NCBI RefSeq assembly: GCF_042675915.1
Contig: NZ_JBHTKL010000006.1
Span: 1-64,000 of the forward strand
Reading direction: 5' to 3'
Source of the DNA: Thalassobacillus_A hwangdonensis
GTDB taxonomy: Bacteria > Bacillota > Bacilli > Bacillales > Halobacillaceae
DNA: 64,000 bases
Shown here: positions 58,833 through 64,000 of the stretch, one piece after another
How positions within the stretch are numbered: the stretch's first letter is position 1
Layout: each line of letters opens with the position of its first letter
Notes under the pieces: model-generated
Told to the model about the DNA's origin: nothing
Database searches by the model: none
What the model saw: the letters and a program-made list of their open reading frames with translations, nothing else
Position numbers and translations under genes: made by a program

Positions 58833-59792
58833 ATGATGATAAGCGATGTGATTTTACTCTCGACTAGCTGCTTGATCGCCACGCTTCTCTTCTTTCTTAT
58901 CAGCAGGGTCATTATGAAAAAACGAGTGATGAAGAAGCGGATCGATCCGTATGTAGTAAAAGTCAAAAAACAGAAAGCGCCAAAGAAAAGGACAAATGGA
59001 TCGATTTCCTTCATCAAAAAGCTCGGAGATCAATTCAATGGTATTCGGTTCATCCTGAGCTGGAATACATCGCTGAAACAGGCAAAATCACCATTATCAG
59101 CCGGAGAATTTTTCTTATTTCGTCTACTCACCTGCCTTGCATTGTTCCTACTCGCTTTCAATTATGGGGTCCATCCCCTTCTGTGTATTCCATTCGCACT
59201 CATCGGTTACTATCTTCCCGTTTTCTATTTGAAAAGAAAAATAGAGAAACGGCTGGCCAGATGCTCTCAACAACTGGCAGATGCATTAGGAACGATGTCC
59301 AATTCGATGCGAGCAGGTTTCAGCTTCATGCAGGCTATGAAATTGATAGCTGACGACTATCCTGATCCAATCGGTACGGAATTCGAGAAAACATTAAAAG
59401 ACATCCAATATGGCAGGTCCATGGAAGACGCCTTCACAAGATTACTAGAGCGACTGCCTGATAAAGAGCTAGAGATTACGATCCAAGCGATGCTGATTCA
59501 ACGATCCAGTGGCGGAAACCTTGCTGTATTGCTGGAAACGGTACAGCAGACGATCAGTGGACGCATCCAATTGAAAGATGAAATCCGTGCGTTGACGGCT
59601 CAAGGTAAAATGTCGACCTGGATCATTACAGGGTTACCAATCGTACTGGCCATTTACTTGAAATTGGTGAACCCCTCCTATTTCAATCAGCTTGTCGATC
59701 ATCCTTTGGGCATCGTCATGTTAGCAATGGGATGTATCGGGATCATCTTAGGCTGGTTCATGTTAAGTAAAATAGCAAGGATCGAGGTGTAG
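58833..59792 (+). CDS. tadB: TadB inner-membrane platform protein
   Basis: 319 residues. Helix at the N-terminus, two central helices (about 92-130), a T2SSF domain with SMRAGFSFMQAMKLIADDYPDPIG and LPDKELEITIQAMLIQRSSGGNLAVLLETV, and two C-terminal helices. It forms the platform with TadC. ATG 58833 has GAGG 10 bases upstream; it overlaps nothing of tadA except through the alternative start at 58824. Confidence 0.93.
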   Translation: MMISDVILLSTSCLIATLLFFLISRVIMKKRVMKKRIDPYVVKVKKQKAPKKRTNGSISFIKKLGDQFNGIRFILSWNTSLKQAKSPLSAGEFFLFRLLTCLALFLLAFNYGVHPLLCIPFALIGYYLPVFYLKRKIEKRLARCSQQLADALGTMSNSMRAGFSFMQAMKLIADDYPDPIGTEFEKTLKDIQYGRSMEDAFTRLLERLPDKELEITIQAMLIQRSSGGNLAVLLETVQQTISGRIQLKDEIRALTAQGKMSTWIITGLPIVLAIYLKLVNPSYFNQLVDHPLGIVMLAMGCIGIILGWFMLSKIARIEV

Positions 59793-59795
59793 GTG

Positions 59796-60713
59796 ATGGT
59801 CATCGTATTATTTTTGCTGTTCATGGTGCTTTCCATCATGTTGGCTTCACAAGCCGTCCTACAACTAGTATTCCAACGGGCGATTGCACTCGAACGTCGC
59901 TTGAATGTGTACGCTGTTGAACCAAGCATAAAGCATAAGGCACCAAACAAAAAAGCATCTGCAAAGAACCGCAGTACAATCTTCCATAAACCTAAAAAGC
60001 TGGTCGGCCATCTCCTTTCAAAGGAAGCAAAAGCTGAACTAGATAAAAAGTTGAGAGATGCAGGGATGTCCCACCGTTGGAACGCAGTGGATTACCGTTT
60101 GATTCAACTCGCAATCAGCAGCTCGCTGTTTTTATTTTCTCTTCTCTTCCTTAGCCAACAGGCTTCCAGCACCTTTAGCTTGGTCATGCTGTCCAGCGCG
60201 TTAGGCGGCCTGGGGTATTACTACATGAACTTTACTTTAAGTGTCAAAAAGAGTAAACGGATCGTTCAAGTACAAAAAACAATGGCAGACTTTTTCGACA
60301 TGATTACCTTATCACTCGAAGCAGGAATGGGGCTGGATGCCTCCCTCCAAAAGGCATGCCAGCAAATCAAAGGTCCTCTTTCTGAAGAATTCCTTAAAGC
60401 ACTAGAGGAAATGAAATTAGGTAAATCCCGTCGTGAAGCATTCAGCAACCTAAAAAACCGGATACCTGCTCCTGATTTTCAAGGAATCATGACATCGCTG
60501 ATCCAGGCCGACCAATTAGGCATCGGGATGGGAAAAGCATTGCGTACCATCACTGTCCGCGTTCGAGAACAACAAAAACAACTCGCAAAAGAGAAGGCAA
60601 TGAAAGCACCAGTAAAAATGCTGTTTCCGATGGTATTCTTCATATTCCCCGCCTTGTTCATCATCCTGTTAGGGCCACTGGTCATCTATTTCGTACAAAA
60701 TGGGTTCAACTAA
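59796..60713 (+). CDS. tadC: TadC inner-membrane platform protein
   Basis: 305 residues. N-terminal helix, paired helices (~105-145), T2SSF domain with ADFFDMITLSLEAGMGLDASLQKAC and IMTSLIQADQLGIGMGKALRTI, and a C-terminal helix. It starts 3 bases after tadB with GAGGTG overlapping the tadB stop. Last structural gene of the Tad locus. Confidence 0.93.
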   Translation: MVIVLFLLFMVLSIMLASQAVLQLVFQRAIALERRLNVYAVEPSIKHKAPNKKASAKNRSTIFHKPKKLVGHLLSKEAKAELDKKLRDAGMSHRWNAVDYRLIQLAISSSLFLFSLLFLSQQASSTFSLVMLSSALGGLGYYYMNFTLSVKKSKRIVQVQKTMADFFDMITLSLEAGMGLDASLQKACQQIKGPLSEEFLKALEEMKLGKSRREAFSNLKNRIPAPDFQGIMTSLIQADQLGIGMGKALRTITVRVREQQKQLAKEKAMKAPVKMLFPMVFFIFPALFIILLGPLVIYFVQNGFN

Positions 60714-60736
60714 AACGTTACTAAGGGAGAAGAGCG

Positions 60737-61060
60737 ATGAATGGATCAACGTTGAAGCAGATCAGAAATGAACGAGGGTTGTCTATATCAAAATTGAGCT
60801 CGATGACCGGCATTTCCAAATCTTATATCAGCTGCCTTGAACGGGATGTCCATAAGAATCCCAGCATCGATATCATCGAGAAGATTGCCCATTCCCTCCG
60901 AGTGGATGTGGATCAGCTCTTATGCAGGGATGGAGAAAAAAAGCCGAAGAAGCCTCATACCCAGGGATTTTTACAGGTGGAAGTATCCCTCTCCGACTAC
61001 AACCTTGACATGGAAACAGTCGAACAACTGGAAGGTCTGGTCATTAAAATAAACCGTTAA
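60737..61060 (+). CDS. SinR-like helix-turn-helix regulator at the end of the tad operon
   Basis: 107 residues. N-terminal XRE-type HTH (LKQIRNERGLSISKLSSMTGISKSYISCLERDVHKNPSIDIIEKIA) closely resembling SinR, including the NPS sequence after helix 4. A short C-terminal segment (LSDYNLDMETVEQLEGLVIKIN) could be a SinI/SinR-like dimerisation helix. SinR controls biofilm genes in B. subtilis. It begins 24 bases after tadC with AAGGGAG upstream, so it is probably cotranscribed and may control the locus. Confidence 0.88.
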   Translation: MNGSTLKQIRNERGLSISKLSSMTGISKSYISCLERDVHKNPSIDIIEKIAHSLRVDVDQLLCRDGEKKPKKPHTQGFLQVEVSLSDYNLDMETVEQLEGLVIKINR

Positions 61061-61100
61061 AGTACCTTTAGCCAGACTAAAAGGAGCTGTAAATAGGAAA

Positions 61101-61137
61101 GACCCGTAAAATTCATTTGAATTTCTACGGGTCTTTT
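61101..61137 (+). terminator. terminator of the tad operon
   Basis: GACCCGTAAAATTC-ATTT-GAATTTCTACGGGTC followed by TTTTG, about 40 bases after the regulator gene. Confidence 0.88.
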
Positions 61138-61151
61138 GTCGGTAGTCATCG

Positions 61152-61270
61152 CTTCGTCAACTTACTTCGCTTTCCGCGGGCACGGCCTCAGTCTCCTCGA
61201 AAAGCAAAGAACGCTTTTCTGCGGGGCCTTCGAACTCGTGCTGTTCCCGCAGGAGTCTTCGTAACTTGCC
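61152..61270 (-). repeat. dispersed structured repeat, copy E (reverse, most diverged)
   Basis: On the minus strand: GAAGACTCCTGCGGGAACAG, GGCCCCGCAG, AAAAGCGTTCTTTGCTTTTC, GAGGAGACTGAGGCCGTG and CCCGCGGAAAGCGAAG. The family landmarks are retained but the outer stem is weak (GTCAACTTAC/GTAACTTG). It lies between convergent genes. Confidence 0.82.
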
Positions 61271-61334
61271 TACGCTCCACCATGTTCTTCTTTAGGATAT
61301 TCAACTGTACCGTTTCGCCCTACTTCTCTAGTAC

Positions 61335-61763
61335 TTAACAATATTTATCGTAAGCGGATTTAAGGTTGTTTACGATGTCCTCTACTTCAAATCCTTCAAT
61401 TTCTTCGCGTGGAATGAAGTGGAGGACTTGTCCATCTTGCATTAGTGCCATTGAAGGAGAAGATGGTGGATATCCTTCAAAATATTCTCGCATCGTAGCT
61501 GTAGCTTCTCTGTCCTGACCAGCAAAAACGGTTACCAGATGGTCCGGTTTTTTGTCGTTGTCCAAGGATTCTCTTGCAGCAGGACGTGCAAGGCCGGCAG
61601 CACACCCACATACGGAATTGACGACAACAAGTGTCGTTCCTTTGGTGGATGTTACGAACTCAGCCACCTCATCTGGATTGGTCAATTCCTGAAAACCTGC
61701 ATTTGTCAGTTCATCGCGCATCGGCTGCGCCATTTGTTTCATATATTCTTCATATGCATTCAT
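61335..61763 (-). CDS. brxB: bacilliredoxin (YphP/YqiW family)
   Basis: 142 residues. Thioredoxin-like fold with the bacilliredoxin active site VVNSVCGCAAGLARPAA (CGC) and the motif GQDREATATMREYFEGYPPSSPSMAL. It removes bacillithiol from modified proteins. The N-terminus MNAYEEYMKQMAQPMR looks closer to BrxB/YqiW than BrxA/YphP, but the paralogues are hard to separate. GAGGAATC precedes the ATG. Confidence 0.9.
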   Translation of the reverse strand: MNAYEEYMKQMAQPMRDELTNAGFQELTNPDEVAEFVTSTKGTTLVVVNSVCGCAAGLARPAARESLDNDKKPDHLVTVFAGQDREATATMREYFEGYPPSSPSMALMQDGQVLHFIPREEIEGFEVEDIVNNLKSAYDKYC

Positions 61764-61785
61764 CTCTGATTCCTCCTGAATATAC

Positions 61786-62925
61786 TTAATCTTGTTTACG
61801 TGCCTGTGTCATCTGGTGCCAAACCGAACCTTTTGCAGCTTCCCCGCCTTCAATCCGCTGCAGCGCCATTTTCGCCTGCATCCGAACTTCAAATTCCGGA
61901 TCATCAATGGCTTTTTTCAGAGCCGGAATAGCAGTTTCATCACCGATTTCATATAGGAACATCGCAGCTCTCCAACGTACCAGTTTATTCGAATCAGAAA
62001 GCGACTCGATCATTTCAGGCATCGCTTCTTTGAAACCAAGGTCGGAAATACAGTCTCCTGCAGTCCTTCTGACCGTGATGGATTTGTCATTCAGCGCACG
62101 ATAAAGATAAGGGAGTACCTCCGGCTCTTCAATCATACCCAAGTATGCAGTCGCAAGCCTTCGAATCGATCCTTTTTCATCGTCCAGCGCTTTTTCAAGA
62201 ATCGGTAAATCCTCAAAGGCAGGGTTCATGCGGTCAAGCGCGGCATAACGCACTTTCCAATCCGGGTCATCCAAAGTTTCCATAGAAATGGACTTGCGCT
62301 CCTGTGGTTCGTTCTTATCTGTTGTATCTCCCTCAAATGCTTGCTTAACAAGGTTGTCCAAACGGTCTGCATCATAGGTAGCCTCGATTTCTTCGTGCAC
62401 CTCTGCACCTATGTCTTCCATGTTACCATAGCGGGCATCCTGTTCTACCCACTGCCGCTCCATCACCATATTGTCAGATGCGGGTGATGCTTTCATCGCT
62501 GCTTCCATGAACATCTCCGGAAGACCTACACGCTTTTCCTCGTTTCCATCATCAAGCTTAATTTGCATCGGAATTCCACGGAACATTTGAATGTACACCT
62601 TCACTTCACCGAAGGCATCCTCTGCTTCGGGTGTTTCAGAAGCATCGGTCGTGTCTTCATGTTCATCCGTTCCTAGTACATTCCGTACTTCTGGCAGTAT
62701 TTCTTCCCATTTATGACGGGGATTACGACCCAAAGCAATGAAGTCCATGACATGATACATGCTTTTGACCCCTTCAATCTTCATAAGTTCCTGAATGAAG
62801 GCTGGGGCTCCAGTCAAGTCATCTCCTGGTTGATAATTGTTGGTTTCCCCACCAGGCAATGCTTCGCTCAAGTTTATTTTCATCGAGTTCGGACTTGGTG
62901 TCGGTTCAATTGAAACGATTTTCAC
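61786..62925 (-). CDS. ypgR: YpgR-like protein with NifU-N domain and HEAT repeats
   Basis: 379 residues. The N-terminal ~90 residues resemble a NifU scaffold N-domain (EPTPSPNSMKINLSEALPGG, IEGVKSMYHVMDFIALGRNPRHKWEEILPEV). The C-terminal half has at least four HEAT-like repeats (DPDWKVRYAALDRM, DEKGSIRRLATAYLG, DKSITVRRTAGDCISDLG, DSNKLVRWRAAMFLYEIG, DPEFEVRMQAKMALQRI). This matches B. subtilis YpgR and the staphylococcal CvfC family. It lies 22 bases upstream of the bacilliredoxin gene; thiol/iron homeostasis is a reasonable link but is inference. Confidence 0.88.
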   Translation of the reverse strand: MKIVSIEPTPSPNSMKINLSEALPGGETNNYQPGDDLTGAPAFIQELMKIEGVKSMYHVMDFIALGRNPRHKWEEILPEVRNVLGTDEHEDTTDASETPEAEDAFGEVKVYIQMFRGIPMQIKLDDGNEEKRVGLPEMFMEAAMKASPASDNMVMERQWVEQDARYGNMEDIGAEVHEEIEATYDADRLDNLVKQAFEGDTTDKNEPQERKSISMETLDDPDWKVRYAALDRMNPAFEDLPILEKALDDEKGSIRRLATAYLGMIEEPEVLPYLYRALNDKSITVRRTAGDCISDLGFKEAMPEMIESLSDSNKLVRWRAAMFLYEIGDETAIPALKKAIDDPEFEVRMQAKMALQRIEGGEAAKGSVWHQMTQARKQD

Positions 62926-63001
62926 AATGATTTCCCTCCCCTGTTAGCTTTCCTACTGGTCATTTTATCAAAGGTGGACGTATCGTTCCATCGTATCACC
63001 T

Positions 63002-63940
63002 TCAGCCATGGAAAAGATTGAGGCAAAGCTCGCGAGAAAGTGTCCGAAGTACACGTCCACCTGCTACACTGTTTCCTTTCTTATTGATGGCAGGACCATA
63101 GATACCAATCCCCATCTTTCCGGGAACCGTTCCGACAATAGTACCTGCTACGCCGCTTTTTGCAGGGAACCCTACTTCCACCGCATATGTGCCTGATTCA
63201 TTGTACATTCCGGAAGTAAGCATGATCGCTTTTACGGTCCGTACATGGCTTGGATCGATGACATAGGAATCATCCTCAATCGATTTCCCGTGATTGGCAA
63301 GGAAGCAGCCGATTTTTGCAAGATCCAGGGAGTTCGTTTTGATGGAGTTGAGGCGGAAATACAGATCCAACGCATCCTCGAGTTCATCGGTGGAAATGAT
63401 GCCGAGACTTTCCATGAAATAAGCGAGTGCGCGGTTCCTTGCTCCATTTTTCTGCTCTGCCTGATAAACTTCTTCATCCATTTCTATTTGGTCATTGCAT
63501 GTGATTTTATAGACAAAGTCCAGCAGACGCCCGAACTTTTCTTCCACATCATTTCCTTTGATCAAGCTAGCCACTGCAATGGCACCAGAATTGATCATAG
63601 GATTGTGAGGCAATTGCTTTTCATCTTCTTCAAGATTCCTGATTGCATTGAATGCGTCATCCGTCGGCTCCATATCGACCTTTTGAAAAACAGTCTCCTT
63701 GCCGAAATCCTCCAATGCGAGCATCAGTGTGATGATTTTTGACACGCTCTGCAGTGGGAAAGCATTGGTCTTTTCCCCGGCGCCGTACACCTCTCCGTCC
63801 ATCGTTACGATGGTGACGCCTAAGTCGGTGCTGTGGGACTGGTCGAGACCAGGAATATAATCGACAACGCTCCCCCCTGATGAATAGGGTCTGCATGCTT
63901 TTACAACTTCTTCTAAATATTGGTTGCTCAATTCAGCCAA
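63002..63940 (-). CDS. glsA: Glutaminase
   Basis: 312 residues of the beta-lactamase-like glutaminase family: catalytic Ser in LQSVSKIITLMLAL, NPMINSGAIAV, and MLTSGMYNESGTYAVEVGFPAKSGVAGTIVG. It hydrolyses glutamine to glutamate. The start is TTG 63940 with AAAGGAG 9 bases upstream. With gltB it provides a second route to glutamate in this window. Confidence 0.95.
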   Translation of the reverse strand: MAELSNQYLEEVVKACRPYSSGGSVVDYIPGLDQSHSTDLGVTIVTMDGEVYGAGEKTNAFPLQSVSKIITLMLALEDFGKETVFQKVDMEPTDDAFNAIRNLEEDEKQLPHNPMINSGAIAVASLIKGNDVEEKFGRLLDFVYKITCNDQIEMDEEVYQAEQKNGARNRALAYFMESLGIISTDELEDALDLYFRLNSIKTNSLDLAKIGCFLANHGKSIEDDSYVIDPSHVRTVKAIMLTSGMYNESGTYAVEVGFPAKSGVAGTIVGTVPGKMGIGIYGPAINKKGNSVAGGRVLRTLSRELCLNLFHG

Positions 63941-64000
63941 AAAGATCCGCTCCTTTAATCTTAACCTATTTCAATCTTTTCCCTTTTTTCGATGCCCTAA

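Overview
ORGANISM AND SETTING. The window is chromosomal DNA of a spore-forming Bacillaceae. It carries four spore small acid-soluble protein or spore-peptide genes, AAGGAGG-type ribosome binding sites throughout, frequent GTG/TTG starts, and gene order shared with Bacillus subtilis. From left to right the first 32 kb follow, with insertions, the B. subtilis order rrn - ygxA - ygzB - perR - bcp(ygaF) - gsaB - ygaE - ygaD - ygaC(ntdP) - sspE - mutY - yfhP - yfhJ - sspK - yfhH - recX - yfhF. The overall flavour (sodium symporter, DUF4397/sortase pair, Tad pilus, InhA) suggests a halotolerant relative such as Halobacillus, Pontibacillus or Virgibacillus. That genus-level guess is inference. No prophage, transposase or CRISPR array is visible.

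LAYOUT. 1-180: leader and tandem P1/P2 promoters of a ribosomal RNA operon whose 16S gene lies just off the left edge. 0.2-9.8 kb: ygxA, ygzB, a GNAT enzyme, perR, a cobalamin adenosyltransferase and 2-hydroxyacid dehydrogenase pair, bcp, a K+ channel, a 29-residue YjcZ-type peptide, a three-gene ABC-2 exporter and gsaB. 10-15 kb: a long structured leader and a glutamate synthase large subunit without its small subunit. 15-23 kb: ygaE, ygaD, ntdP, sspE, mutY, yfhP, yfhJ, sspK, yfhH. 23-28.6 kb: an SDR, then the glucose PTS unit glcT-ptsG-ptsH with a GlcT antitermination switch. 28.7-38 kb: lipoprotein, DUF457 protein, recX, yfhF, amidohydrolase, a surface protein with its own sortase, acetyltransferases, a DnaA-box cluster and a DUF3298 protein. 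38-41.1 kb: yrrT-luxS-mccA-mccB, recycling S-ribosylhomocysteine to cysteine. 41-48 kb: SPOR-domain amidase, InhA metalloprotease, alpha/beta SASP, Xaa-Pro peptidase and a sodium:solute symporter. 48.8-52 kb: an unfamiliar ATP-grasp ligase plus papain-like protein operon. 52-53.4 kb: a helically phased repeat array, an SDR and a DUF192 protein. 53.6-61 kb: a complete Tad (Flp) pilus locus ending in a SinR-like regulator. 61.3-64 kb: bacilliredoxin, a YpgR-like HEAT protein and glutaminase.

CROSS-CUTTING STRUCTURE. Five copies of one ~120-bp, almost fully self-complementary intergenic repeat are scattered through the window, four of them between convergent genes. Three 12/15 CodY-like boxes sit at gltB, inhA and the ATP-grasp operon; together with glutaminase, peptidases and the symporter this hints at nutrient-limitation control. 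The most novel-looking items are the ATP-grasp/papain-like pair, the repeat family, the phased 21-bp array, the DnaA-box cluster and a tRNA-T-arm-like structured leader near 35 kb.

LIMITS. Functions rest on reading translated sequence and remembered family motifs. No database search or folding program was run.
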